In this document: piece by piece, positions 7,945-16,332 of the stretch
Numbering within the stretch: position 1 is the stretch's first letter
Layout of the letters: every line of letters starts with the position of its first letter
Source of the DNA: Sva-07 sp963752815
GTDB taxonomy: Bacteria; Actinomycetota; Acidimicrobiia; Acidimicrobiales; Ilumatobacteraceae
Assembly (NCBI GenBank): GCA_963752815.1
Contig: CAVVZI010000006.1
Span: 310,001-374,000 of the forward strand
DNA: 64,000 nucleotides
Reading direction: 5' to 3'
Notes under the pieces: model-generated
Seen by the model: only the letters and a program-made list of their open reading frames with translations
The model's database searches: none
What the model was told of the DNA's origin: nothing
Position numbers and translations under genes: made by a program

Positions 7945-8595
7945 CTACACGGGTGGACCGTCGAAGCGGTTGATCGTGGTGAACGACTCGACGGGGTTGC
8001 GTGTCAGTTTGGTCGGCTGGTGCTCGGGCACGCCGAGGAAGATCGTCGCCGCCAGCGCGTGGTGCGCAGGCAGACCGAGCGGCGGGCCGGCGACCGGCTC
8101 GACACGGCTGAGGAACGTCGTCATCACGCCACCCAACCCGTGCGCCCGGGCGGACAGCAGCAGGTTCCAGCAGAACGGATAGATCGATCCACCGCCGGTC
8201 ATCGCCGGGCGGTCGAGCTGACCATCCATCAGGGCGACCTTGCGCAGGTCGGCGGCGACGGCCAACACGACGGGGACGGACTCGATCCCGTTCAGCAATT
8301 CGTTCGGTTTGCCCGAGGTGATCGATGCCGGCCGCTTCCAGTCGACCGCGTTGAACGGCGCTGAGTCGGCGCCGAACGGCTCGAGGTACTCGTCCCACAC
8401 CGGCTGCATCAGCACGGCGAGTTCCCGCCGGAGGGCTCGATCCTCCACGATGGCGACCTTCCACGGCTGTCGGTTGCCGCCGGACGATGCGAACCGCGCG
8501 TCGTCGAGGATCGACAGGACGGTCGAGCGCTCGACGGGATCGGTCGTGAAGCGTCGAACGGTGCCGTTGGTGCGAATCGCGTCGCGGAGTTCCAT
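7945..8595 (-). CDS. Nitroreductase family protein
   Basis: A 216-aa FMN-dependent nitroreductase-fold protein. The N-terminus MELRDAIRTNGTVRRFTTDPV and FASSGGNRQPWKVAIV are the classic FMN-binding start. A conserved middle (YPFCWNLLLSARAHGLGGVMTT) and C-terminal ATIFLGVPEHQPTKLTRNPV follow. Substrate is unknown; relatives reduce nitro groups, quinones or act in F420/FMN chemistry. I start it at the ATG at 8595; a longer reading upstream lacks family similarity. It is divergent from the cyclase gene with a 25-bp gap. Confidence 0.85.
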   Translation of the reverse strand: MELRDAIRTNGTVRRFTTDPVERSTVLSILDDARFASSGGNRQPWKVAIVEDRALRRELAVLMQPVWDEYLEPFGADSAPFNAVDWKRPASITSGKPNELLNGIESVPVVLAVAADLRKVALMDGQLDRPAMTGGGSIYPFCWNLLLSARAHGLGGVMTTFLSRVEPVAGPPLGLPAHHALAATIFLGVPEHQPTKLTRNPVESFTTINRFDGPPV

Positions 8596-8620
8596 GCCGC
8601 CGACGCTAGACAATCGTCGT

Positions 8621-9287
8621 ATGACACCACCCACGGCTGGCCGGTTCGTCGACCTCAGCCACGACATCACCGCCGGAATGACGACGTATCCCGGCCTGCC
8701 CGGTGCCGACGATCGCCGATCACCTCACCCGGGAGGCGGCCGAGCAGGTCTACGGCCCGGGCATCACGTTCCAGATCGGGATCGTGACGATGTGCACCAA
8801 CACCGGCACCTATCTCGATGTGCCGTTCCATCGATTCGCCGACGGTCACGACCTGACCGGCCTCGCGCTCGAGCGCGTGGCGGACGTGCCGGCGGTGTGC
8901 CTCGACCAAGTCGGCGTCGCCGCGATCGACCTCCACGACGTCGACCTCGATCCGCTCGCGGGACATGCCGTGCTCATCCACACCGGCCACGCCGAGCACT
9001 GGGGGAGCGATGCGTACTTCACCGGCCATCCGTTCCTGACCGAGTCGGCCGCCGAGCGTCTCGTCGCCGCCGACGTGGCGTGTGTCGGCATCGACTCGTT
9101 GAACATCGACTCCACCGCAGGTGGCGAGCGACCGGTCCACACGACCCTGCTGCGGGCCGGCATCCCGATCATCGAACACCTGACAGCCCTGCACGAGTTG
9201 CCGGCCACCGGGTTCCGGTTCACCGCCGTGCCTCCGAAGATCGAGGGCGCCGGCACGTTCACGGTGCGCGCCTACGCGACCCATTGA
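8621..9287 (+). CDS. Cyclase / kynurenine formamidase-like protein, frameshifted
   Basis: The cyclase family of metal-dependent hydrolases includes kynurenine formamidase. The N-terminus FVDLSHDITAGMTTYPGLPG is in one frame and the rest (PTIADHLTREAAEQVYGPG, then CTNTGTYLDVPFHRFADG) is in the next. One extra base at 8702-8705 explains the switch. The TYLDVPFHRF motif carries the usual metal-binding His and Asp; GHAVLIHTGHAEHWGS and CVGIDSLNID are also family blocks. The length without the extra base is about 221 aa. The substrate is not clear. The stop codon lies inside the candidate promoter of the arsR gene that follows. Confidence 0.82.
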
Positions 9288-9313
9288 CATGTGACCATTT
9301 GGTCACGTATCGT
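9284..9313 (+). promoter_or_regulatory. Promoter and palindromic operator of arsR, leaderless
   Basis: A perfect -35 box TTGACA (9284-9289) and a -10-like TATCGT (9308-9313) are 18 bp apart. The spacer holds the perfect inverted repeat GTGACC-ATTT-GGTCAC (9291-9306). The arsR ATG is only seven bases after the -10 box, so the transcript would be leaderless. An operator between the promoter boxes fits autorepression by the ArsR protein it precedes. This is a reading of the sequence, not a measured site. Confidence 0.65.
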
Positions 9314-9320
9314 TCGACGA

Positions 9321-9650
9321 ATGGAACACGACGACGAACTCGACGGTGCCTTCAAGGCGCTCGCCGACCCGAGCCGTCGATTCCTGCTCGACCTCCTGTT
9401 CGTGCGCGACGGACGCACGTTGACCGAACTGGAGTCCGAGCTGTCGATGACGCGCTTCGGGGTGATGAAACACCTCAAGGTGCTCGAGGCGGCGAACCTC
9501 GTCGTCAGTCGGCGGTCGGGGCGCGAGAAGCTCCACTACCTCAACCCGATCCCCATCCGGATGATGCACGACCGCTGGATCGACAAGTACCGAGAGCGCG
9601 ACGTCAGCGCGCTCATCCACCTCAAGAACGAACTGGAGAAATCATCATGA
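9321..9650 (+). CDS. ArsR family transcriptional regulator
   Basis: A 109-aa winged-helix repressor. The start MEHDDELDGAFKALADPSRR and the helix-turn-helix MTRFGVMKHLKVLEAANLVV followed by the wing SRRSGREKLHYLNP are typical of ArsR proteins paired with SRPBCC genes. No metal-binding Cys motif is visible, so it probably senses something other than arsenic. I chose the ATG at 9321, which fits the promoter; the GTG at 9291 would put the operator inside the coding sequence. Its last four bases (ATGA) overlap the next gene. Confidence 0.9.
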   Translation: MEHDDELDGAFKALADPSRRFLLDLLFVRDGRTLTELESELSMTRFGVMKHLKVLEAANLVVSRRSGREKLHYLNPIPIRMMHDRWIDKYRERDVSALIHLKNELEKSS

Positions 9651-10197
9651 GCACCACCGACACGATCAGCAGCACCGCCCAGGACGCCACCGCACGCGAG
9701 ACATCAAGCTGTCACGCGTCTACATCAAGGCGACCGCGGAGGCGATCTGGAACGCGCTGACCGATCCGGAGTGGACCAATCGCTACGGCTACACCGGCTA
9801 CACGCACTACGACCTGCGCCCGGGCGGTGCGCTGAAGATCGTGCCGAACGACGAGTTCAAGGCCGGCGCCGAGGCGCAGGGCTTCCCGTGCCCGGACGTG
9901 ATCGTCGACGGCGAGGTGATCGAGGTCGATGCGCCGCACCGCCTCGTCACCACGTGGCGGATGCTGATGGACCCGACGACGGCCGCCGAACCGATGACGA
10001 CGATCACCTACGAGATCGCGCAGTTCGACGGCTACTGCTCGCTCACCGTCGCCCACGACGTCACCGGCGCACCCGTCACCGGGGCCATGGTCCGCGGCGA
10101 CGGCCAGGCCGACCCCGATGGTGGCGGCGGCGGGCACGACTGGATCCTCAGCGATCTCAAGTCGCTGCTCGAGACCGGGTCCATCCTCGCCGGCTGA
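9647..10197 (+). CDS. SRPBCC/AHSA1 domain protein, frameshifted
   Basis: The Bet v 1-like SRPBCC fold binds hydrophobic ligands; the AHSA1 branch is very often encoded next to an ArsR regulator, as here. The start codon overlaps the arsR stop. After a short disordered Ser/Thr-rich N-terminus the frame shifts at about 9698-9699 (one base missing). The conserved core then reads KLSRVYIKATAEAIWNALTD, YTHYDLRPGGALKI, HRLVTTWRM and TITYEIAQFDGYCSLTV, ending at 10197. The total is about 183 aa. Function is unknown. Confidence 0.8.
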
Positions 10198-10213
10198 CCG
10201 GCGGACGCTTCCA

Positions 10214-10256
10214 GCGATGTCGATGTCCGGCACGGGCGCCGGTACATCGACATCGC
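10214..10256. terminator. Hairpin between convergent SRPBCC and aconitase genes
   Basis: A perfect 13-bp stem (GCGATGTCGATGT at 10214-10226, complement at 10244-10256) is extended by an inner CCGG/CCGG pair around a small loop. It lies between the stop codons of two convergent genes, nine bases before the aconitase stop. This position suits a bidirectional terminator. No T-run follows on either strand. Confidence 0.7.
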
Positions 10257-10265
10257 AAGGAAGGG

Positions 10266-12545
10266 TCAGGACTGGGCGGCGACCTTCTGGCGGACGATGT
10301 TCAGGGCCGAGCCGGCCTTGAACCACTCGACCTGCTCGGGGCTGAACGTGTGCACGGCCTCGAAGTCGAGCGTCGAACCGTCGGGCCGCACGATCTGGCA
10401 ACGCACGTTCTTGCCCGGCACCGGCGGGAGATCGAGCACGTTGATGCGGTCGTCCTCGCCGATCGCGTCGTAGGTCGCCTGATCGGCGAACGTCAGCGGG
10501 AGGAGGCCCTGCTTCTTGGCGTTCGTCTCGTGGATGCGGGCGAACGAGCGGGCGAGGATGACGAGCCCGCCGCGGAAGCGTGGCTCCATCGCGGCGTGCT
10601 CGCGGGACGAGCCCTCGCCGTAGTTGCGGTCGCCGATCGCCACCCACTTGATGCCGGCCTCGTGATAGTTCTTGGCGATGTCGGGGTAGGCGCGGGTCTC
10701 GCCGTCGGTGATGTCCTTGCCGGTGCCCGCCTCGCCGCTGTAGGCGTTGACCGCACCGGCGAAGAGGTTGCCCGAGATGTTCTCGAGATGGCCGCGGTAC
10801 TTCAGCCACGGGCCGGCGGCCGAGATGTGGTCGGTCGTGCACTTGCCCTGTGCCTTCATCAGCACGGGCAGGCCCAGGTAGTCGTTGCCGTCCCACGGCG
10901 TGAACGCCTCGAGAAGCTGCAGGCGGTCGCTCGTGGGCGACACCTCGACCGTGACACCCGAACCGTCCGCCGGCGGCGCGGTGAAGGTGTTCTCGCCGGG
11001 ATCGAAGCCGGCGCTGGGGAGGATCTCACCGACCGGCGGATCGAGCGTGATCTCGGTCCCGTCCGGCGCGGTGATCGTGTCGACCGTCGGGTCGAAGTCG
11101 AGGCGCCCCGACAGCGCGACGGCGAGCACCGTGTCGGGAGACGTGACGAAGCTCAGCGTCTTGGCCGAACCGTCGTTGCGCTTCGGGAAGTTGCGGTTGA
11201 ACGAGTTGACGATCGTGTTCGCCTCGCCGGTGATCGACTCGGGACGCGACCACTGCCCGATGCACGGTCCACACGCGTTGGCCAGCACCGTGGCACCGAT
11301 CGCCTCCAGGTCGGCGAGCAGCCCGTCGCGCTCGATCGTGGCCCGCACCTGCTCCGAGCCGGGCGTGATCAGCAGCTCGCACTTCGCCGTCAGCCCGGCC
11401 GCCTTGGCCTGGCGGGCGATCGACGCGACCCGGGTGATGTCCTCGTACGACGAGTTGGTGCACGAGCCGATGAGACACGCCGACGGCACGAGCGGCCAGC
11501 CGTTCTCCTCGGCCGCCACACCGACGCCGGCCTTGCCGACCTTGTGGGCGCGATCGGGGGAGTGGGGGCCGTTGATCTGCGGCTTGAGTTCGTCGAGGTC
11601 GATCTCGATCAGTTGGTCGTACAGCGCGCCGTCGTCGGCGCGCAGGTGCTCGACGACCTTGTCGGCGGCGTCGGCGATCGCCTCGCGGCCGGTCGACTTG
11701 AGGTACATCGCCATGTTCTGGTCGTACGGGAAGTGCGACGTGGTGGCGCCGATCTCGGCACCCATGTTGCAGATGGTGGCCTTGCCGGTGGCCGAGATCG
11801 AGTCGGCGCCGGGGCCGAAGTACTCGACGATCGCGCCGGTGCCGCCCTCGACGGTGAGGACGCGGGCGACCTCGAGGATGACGTCCTTCGGGCTCGACCA
11901 GCCGCTGAGCGTGCCGGTGAGCTTGACGCCGATGACCTTCGGCCAGCGGACGTTGAACGGGAAGCCGGTCATCACGTCGACGGCGTCGGCGCCGCCGACC
12001 CCGATGGCGATCATGCCGAGCCCGCCGGCGTTCGGCGTGTGACTGTCGGTGCCGATCATCATCCCGCCGGGGAACGCGTAGTTCTCGAGGACGACCTGAT
12101 GGATGATGCCCGAGCCGGGGCCCCAGAAGCCGATGCCGTACTTGGCCGACACGGAGCGCAGGAAGTCGTAGACCTCCTTGTTCGTGTCGATCGCCACGCC
12201 GAGGTCGATCGACGCGCCGACCTTCGCCTGGATCAGGTGGTCGCAGTGGACGGTCGAGGGCACGGCCGCCTCGGGCAACCCGGCGGTCATGAACTGGAGC
12301 AGTGCCATCTGGGCGGTGGCATCCTGCATGGCGACCCGGTCGGGGTGGAAGTCGTTGTAGCTGGCGCCCCGTTCGATCTCCTGGTTGGCGGGGTCGACGA
12401 GGTGGTTGATCAGGATCTTCTCGGTCAGCGTGAGGGGCCGACCGAGGCGTTCTCGGCCCGATGCAACCCGCTCGGGGAGGCTGGCGTAGACGCTCTCGAC
12501 GAGGGAGATCGGCGTGGTGGCGGTGGCATGTACGGCGTCGCTCAT
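10266..12545 (-). CDS. acn: Aconitate hydratase, mitochondrial-like type
   Basis: Aconitase interconverts citrate and isocitrate through a 4Fe-4S cluster. The 759-aa protein has TVHCDHLIQAK, MIGTDSHTPNAGGLG, and the cluster cysteines in ACLIGSCTNSSY and ANACGPCIGQW. The C-terminal swivel domain carries KCTTDHISAAGPW and GDRNYGEGSSREHAA. Length and motif style resemble the mitochondrial-type aconitase rather than the longer AcnA or AcnB. The start is the ATG at 12545. A GntR regulator gene is divergent across a 63-bp gap and is the obvious candidate controller. Confidence 0.95.
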   Translation of the reverse strand: MSDAVHATATTPISLVESVYASLPERVASGRERLGRPLTLTEKILINHLVDPANQEIERGASYNDFHPDRVAMQDATAQMALLQFMTAGLPEAAVPSTVHCDHLIQAKVGASIDLGVAIDTNKEVYDFLRSVSAKYGIGFWGPGSGIIHQVVLENYAFPGGMMIGTDSHTPNAGGLGMIAIGVGGADAVDVMTGFPFNVRWPKVIGVKLTGTLSGWSSPKDVILEVARVLTVEGGTGAIVEYFGPGADSISATGKATICNMGAEIGATTSHFPYDQNMAMYLKSTGREAIADAADKVVEHLRADDGALYDQLIEIDLDELKPQINGPHSPDRAHKVGKAGVGVAAEENGWPLVPSACLIGSCTNSSYEDITRVASIARQAKAAGLTAKCELLITPGSEQVRATIERDGLLADLEAIGATVLANACGPCIGQWSRPESITGEANTIVNSFNRNFPKRNDGSAKTLSFVTSPDTVLAVALSGRLDFDPTVDTITAPDGTEITLDPPVGEILPSAGFDPGENTFTAPPADGSGVTVEVSPTSDRLQLLEAFTPWDGNDYLGLPVLMKAQGKCTTDHISAAGPWLKYRGHLENISGNLFAGAVNAYSGEAGTGKDITDGETRAYPDIAKNYHEAGIKWVAIGDRNYGEGSSREHAAMEPRFRGGLVILARSFARIHETNAKKQGLLPLTFADQATYDAIGEDDRINVLDLPPVPGKNVRCQIVRPDGSTLDFEAVHTFSPEQVEWFKAGSALNIVRQKVAAQS

Positions 12546-12608
12546 GTAGACAACTATAATACAAGTTGTGACCACCGGCAACGGAACCCAGTCAGCGAAC
12601 CGACGACG
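12546..12608. promoter_or_regulatory. Shared promoter region of aconitase and GntR, with palindrome
   Basis: This 63-bp divergent gap holds an inverted repeat, ACAACT (12550-12555) and AGTTGT (12564-12569), around the AT-rich core ATAATACA, unusual in this GC-rich DNA. A perfect TATAAT reads rightward at 12555-12560 and a TATTAT reads leftward at 12561-12556, ten bases before the aconitase ATG. Both directions could therefore use -10 boxes inside one operator. I found no convincing -35 boxes. Confidence 0.55.
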
Positions 12609-13334
12609 ATGAGACGGATCCGCTACCAGGAGATCGCGGACGAACTGCGGGAACGGGCGCGCACGTCGCCGGCCGGTTCGTTGCTGCCGTCGGAGGCGGA
12701 GATGTCGGTCGAGTTCGGCGCGTCGCGGGTGACGATCCGGCGAGCCCTGGAACTCGTTCGCGAGGACGGGTTGATCGCTGCCCGTCAGGGCTTCGGCTGG
12801 TTCGTGGCCACCGAGCCAGTGCGGCAGAGTCTGCAGTCCCTCGGCACGATCGAGTCGCAGGTCGAAGGCGGCGGCAAGCTGTCGGAGCGCAAGGTCGAGG
12901 AGTTCGCCTTCGAGACGGCACCCGATCGGGTGCGCAAGCTGCTCGACGTCGACCAGGTGCTGCGGGTCAAGCGGGTGAACCTGGCCGATGGGGAACCGTT
13001 CGCCGTGGTCACGGTGTGGTGTCCGGCGGCGCTCGGCGCCAACCTGTCGCGCGACGACGTCGAGAGGCGCCCGTTCTACGAACTGCTCGACCTCGGCCTG
13101 CGCGGCGCCACGCAGACGATCGCGGCCGACCTCGTCGAGGCGGCCGACGCCCGGCTGCTCGGTGTACCGCTCGGCTCACCGGTGCTGCGGTGCCAGCGGG
13201 TCACGACCGACCGGCACGGCAGGAACGTGCTCGTCAGTGAGCACGTCTTCCCGGCGCACCGGACGGAGTTCGTCGTCGAGTTGCCCCAGGCGGAACCGTC
13301 GATGACGCCGAGCGGACTGCGCATCGTCGACTGA
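12609..13334 (+). CDS. GntR family regulator, HutC subfamily (UTRA domain)
   Basis: A 241-aa regulator. The N-terminal winged helix reads RYQEIADELRERA, LLPSEAEMSVEFGASRVTIR, ALELVREDGLIAARQGFGWF, the standard GntR DNA-binding block. The rest is a UTRA ligand-binding domain, shown by VLRVKRVNLADGEPFAVVTV and LRCQRVTTDRHGRNVLVSEH. The ligand is unknown. It is divergent from aconitase and shares a palindromic intergenic region with it, so control of its own gene and of aconitase is a fair inference. lldD follows 50 bp downstream on the same strand. Confidence 0.9.
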   Translation: MRRIRYQEIADELRERARTSPAGSLLPSEAEMSVEFGASRVTIRRALELVREDGLIAARQGFGWFVATEPVRQSLQSLGTIESQVEGGGKLSERKVEEFAFETAPDRVRKLLDVDQVLRVKRVNLADGEPFAVVTVWCPAALGANLSRDDVERRPFYELLDLGLRGATQTIAADLVEAADARLLGVPLGSPVLRCQRVTTDRHGRNVLVSEHVFPAHRTEFVVELPQAEPSMTPSGLRIVD

Positions 13335-13384
13335 GGGACGGGCCGGTGTGCGGGCGCTCGATCAGTACGCTGGCCGGCGTGGGA

Positions 13385-14599
13385 ATGATCAACACGTTTC
13401 GGTCGCAGGTCCGGTTCCGGAAGTTCAGCTTCGATCCGGTCGATCACCGCCTGCGCAAGATGGTGTCGGTCGAGGAGTCCCGCCGCATCGCCAAGCGGCG
13501 CCTTCCGCATGGCGTGTTCGACTACATCGACGGCGGCGCCGAGGACGAGCGCACCATGCAACGCAACGCCGCGGCGTTCGGTCGGCTGGAGTTCCGGCCC
13601 CGGGTGCTGCGCGACGTCAGCTCGCTCGACCCGACCACGTCGATCTTCGGTCGCGACCTGGCGTTCCCGATGATCCTGGGTGCCACCGGTTACACGCGGA
13701 TCGCCGATTCGCAGGGCGAACTCGCCGTCGCCCGCGCTGCCGAGCGGGCCGGGCTGCCGTACTCGCTCTCGACGATGGGCACCCGTTCGATCGAGGAGGT
13801 CGCCGCCGTGAGCAACGGCGACAAGTGGTTCCAGGTGTACACCTGGCGCGATCGGGGCCTGGTCGCGGATCTGGTCGGTCGCGCCAAGGCCGCGGGATAC
13901 ACGACGCTCTGGCTCACCGTCGACACGGCAGTGCTCGGACGACGCGAGCGCGACGTCCGCCGGGGCTTCACGCTCCCGCCGAAGATCGGGCTCGAGACGA
14001 TCATCGACGGTGCCATCCATCCCGGATGGACCTGGGACTTCCTCCGGAACGACCCGATCACGTTCGCCAACGTCGTCGGGCACGGCGACCAGGAGGACGG
14101 CAAGAATCCGATCTCGCTCGCCGAGCACGTCAACAGCCAGTTCGACCAGGCGTTGTCGTGGACCGACATCGACTGGCTGCGCACGATGTGGGACGGCCCG
14201 ATCGTGCTCAAGGGCATCCAGACCGTGGCCGACGCCAAACAGGCCGTCGCGGTGGGGGTCGAGGGCATCGGGTTGTCGAACCACGGCGGACGCCAGCTCG
14301 ACGATGCGCCGGTGCCGCTCGAACTCGTCGAGCCGGTGCGCCAGGAGATCGGCGACCAGGCGACGATCATCTGCGACGGTGGCGTGCGCCGGGGGAGCGA
14401 CATCGTCAAGGCGATCGCACTCGGCGCCGATGCGGTGTCGATCGGGCGGGCCTATCTGTACGCACTCGGTGCCGCCGGCGAGCGCGGGGTCGACCACATG
14501 CTGCAGGTCATGCAGGAGGGCTTCGTGCGCACGATGGCGCTCACCGGATGTCGCACCGTCGGCGAGATCGATCGCGACCTCGTCCACTGGCGCTCCTGA
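13385..14599 (+). CDS. lldD: FMN-dependent alpha-hydroxy acid dehydrogenase, LldD2-like
   Basis: This family oxidises L-lactate or related 2-hydroxy acids with FMN. The 404-aa TIM barrel has VFDYIDGGAEDERTMQRNAA, FPMILGATGYTRIA, FQVYTWRDR, LTVDTAVLGRRERDVR, the active-site SNHGGRQLDD with catalytic His and Arg, and ICDGGVRRGSDIVKAIALGA. Length and sequence resemble the actinobacterial LldD2 type, which feeds electrons to the respiratory chain. MftD of mycofactocin synthesis is a relative, but no mftA-C genes are nearby. The start could also be the GTG at 13379. The GntR gene just upstream may regulate it. Confidence 0.88.
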   Translation: MINTFRSQVRFRKFSFDPVDHRLRKMVSVEESRRIAKRRLPHGVFDYIDGGAEDERTMQRNAAAFGRLEFRPRVLRDVSSLDPTTSIFGRDLAFPMILGATGYTRIADSQGELAVARAAERAGLPYSLSTMGTRSIEEVAAVSNGDKWFQVYTWRDRGLVADLVGRAKAAGYTTLWLTVDTAVLGRRERDVRRGFTLPPKIGLETIIDGAIHPGWTWDFLRNDPITFANVVGHGDQEDGKNPISLAEHVNSQFDQALSWTDIDWLRTMWDGPIVLKGIQTVADAKQAVAVGVEGIGLSNHGGRQLDDAPVPLELVEPVRQEIGDQATIICDGGVRRGSDIVKAIALGADAVSIGRAYLYALGAAGERGVDHMLQVMQEGFVRTMALTGCRTVGEIDRDLVHWRS

Positions 14600-14647
14600 A
14601 CCCTCGTCGGCGTGTGAACCGGCCCATTCCTGTGCCCCCAAAATCCC

Positions 14648-14697
14648 GTTTGCGTCGGGATTTCTGAGGCCCGCTCCTCAATTTTTCTGACGCAAAC
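14648..14697. repeat. 50-bp interspersed palindromic repeat, copy 2
   Basis: The copy has the same 50-bp length as 1631-1680, an identical left arm beginning GTTTGCGTCGGGATTTCTGA, and the same closing GACGCAAAC. The middle differs, and the inner right arm is AATTTTTC instead of a good complement, so the outer 9-bp stem is the best conserved part. It follows the lldD stop by 48 bp and precedes the crotonase gene by 57 bp. The remaining intergenic bases show nothing recognisable. Confidence 0.75.
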
Positions 14698-14754
14698 GCT
14701 GATTGGAGGGGGTCCGTTCGTTGGTGCAGGGCGGCGGGCGCGAGACTCCGGGGC

Positions 14755-15585
14755 ATGTCCGACCGTGTGCTCATCTCCCTGTCCGACGGCGTCGCCGACG
14801 TCCGCTTCAACCGTGCCGACAAGCGCAACGCCCTCGACAACGCCATGTTCCAGGCGATCGCCGAGGCGGGCGAACAGCTGAAGTCGGAGCCGGGCCTGCG
14901 GGCCGTGGTGCTGTCGGGTGACGGACCGTCGTTCTGCGCCGGACTCGACTTCTCGTCGTTCCAGGCGATGGCCGGCGGCGACGGCGATGCTCCGGCGGAG
15001 CGCCCGGCGCGCGCGGAGGGCAACCCCGGCGAGATGAAGGACGGTCGCATCACCCACCTCGGCCAGCAGGTGTGCTGGGTGTGGCAGGAACTCCCGGTGC
15101 CGGTGATCGCGGCCGTGCACGGCCACGCCCTCGGCGGCGGCCTGCAGATCGCGCTCGGCGCCGACATCCGCATCGTCCATCCGGACACCAAGCTGTCGGT
15201 CCGCGAGGTCCACTGGGGTCTCGTGCCCGACATGACCGGCACGTTCATCCTGTCGCAGCTCGTCCGTCCCGACGTGGCGAAGGAACTCACGTTCACGGCG
15301 CGAGTGTTCTCGGGCACCGAGGCCTACGAGCTGGGTTTGGCGACCAGGCTCAGCGACAACCCGTATGACGACGCGATGGCGTTGGCCGTCGACATCGCCG
15401 GCCGCAGCCCGGGGGCGGTGCGGGGGAGCAAGGCGCTGTTCAACCGCCTGACCACGCCGGGCGCCGCCGAGCAGTTCGCCGCCGAGCGCTCGGTGATCGG
15501 CGCGCAGATCGGCTCGGCGAACCAGATCGAGGCGGTGAAGGCCGGCTTCGAGAACCGGTCGCCGGTGTTCGCCGACCTCGACTGA
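14755..15585 (+). CDS. Enoyl-CoA hydratase/isomerase (crotonase) family protein
   Basis: Crotonases act on acyl-CoA thioesters through an oxyanion hole. The 276-aa protein has VADVRFNRADKRNALDNAM, GPSFCAGLDFSSF (first oxyanion loop), and PVIAAVHGHALGGGLQIALG (second). The family Glu at the hydratase position aligns with the GLVPDMTGT segment, where Asp is present; this Asp fits isomerase- or dehalogenase-like variants as well as hydratases. The reaction is therefore not assigned. It stands alone, followed by a convergent membrane protein gene. Confidence 0.88.
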   Translation: MSDRVLISLSDGVADVRFNRADKRNALDNAMFQAIAEAGEQLKSEPGLRAVVLSGDGPSFCAGLDFSSFQAMAGGDGDAPAERPARAEGNPGEMKDGRITHLGQQVCWVWQELPVPVIAAVHGHALGGGLQIALGADIRIVHPDTKLSVREVHWGLVPDMTGTFILSQLVRPDVAKELTFTARVFSGTEAYELGLATRLSDNPYDDAMALAVDIAGRSPGAVRGSKALFNRLTTPGAAEQFAAERSVIGAQIGSANQIEAVKAGFENRSPVFADLD

Positions 15586-15633
15586 TCGTCGGCCGATCTC
15601 GTCGATCGCCGGGGGCGTACAGCGTCCGGCTGA

Positions 15634-16332
15634 TCAGTTCAGGATGTTCACCGCCCGGGCGATGACCATCACGGCGACCACGAGCGAGATGGCCGCTTGG
15701 AGGAACATCAACATCTTCGCCCAGTGGGTGACCGGCATCGTGTCGGTCGGGCTGAACGCTGTCGCATTGGTGAACGCGAGCCAGAGGTAGTCGATGTACT
15801 CCGGCGTCCAGTCGTCGCGCACGAATTCCGGTGACACCATCTCGGCGAACACGAAGGCGGGAGCGATACCGGTCTGGTTGGCCCGTTCGGCGGGCCCACC
15901 GCGATCGAGCATCCAGTACCACAGGCTGAAGGCGATGACGTTGGTCAGCCAGATCGCGCCGCCGGTGGCGAGCAGGACCGTGCCGGTCTCCTGCTTGTCG
16001 TTGCGGATGATGGCGCCGACCAGTTCGACGACCGCCGCCAGGTTGTCGAGGCTCATCGCGGCGATGAGCACCAACGTGAGGCGATGCAGGAGTGGCGAGC
16101 GACGATCGATGCGGCCCGGGTCGCCGATCATCAACACGACCAGCAGCAGCAGCTCGACCGTCGGGAAGAGGAACGTCGGCTTCAACACGTGCCGGTTGGG
16201 GAGTGCGAACTGCATCGCCGCCGCCACCAGCACCGCCATCGCCATCGGCCAGCGGCGCTCACCTCGCGCAGTGGTCGTACCGCCGGTGCCGAGATCGTCG
16301 GGCGCCGTCTCCCGCGGTTCGGGATCAGCCAC
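15634..16332 (-). CDS. Multi-pass membrane protein, DUF1345-like
   Basis: A 232-aa protein with about six hydrophobic segments: MAMAVLVAAAMQFAL, VELLLLVVLMIG, LTLVLIAAMSLDNLAAVVEL, VLLATGGAIWLTNVIAFSL and a C-terminal pair. The C-terminal pattern YIDYLWLAFTNATAFSPTDT followed by a long hydrophobic helix recalls DUF1345 proteins and two-TM ion-channel pore regions, but I see no K-channel selectivity motif. Function is unknown. The GTG start at 16332 overlaps the stop of the upstream hydrolase gene by eight bases, so the two are one transcription unit. Confidence 0.7.
   Translation of the reverse strand: MADPEPRETAPDDLGTGGTTTARGERRWPMAMAVLVAAAMQFALPNRHVLKPTFLFPTVELLLLVVLMIGDPGRIDRRSPLLHRLTLVLIAAMSLDNLAAVVELVGAIIRNDKQETGTVLLATGGAIWLTNVIAFSLWYWMLDRGGPAERANQTGIAPAFVFAEMVSPEFVRDDWTPEYIDYLWLAFTNATAFSPTDTMPVTHWAKMLMFLQAAISLVVAVMVIARAVNILN

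Noticed and set aside
9771..13334. A very long rightward open frame across the aconitase gene
   Set aside because: It is antisense to aconitase, has Arg/Val/Asp-rich low-complexity translation and only its last part (the GntR gene) matches a family. Long antisense frames are normal in high-GC DNA.
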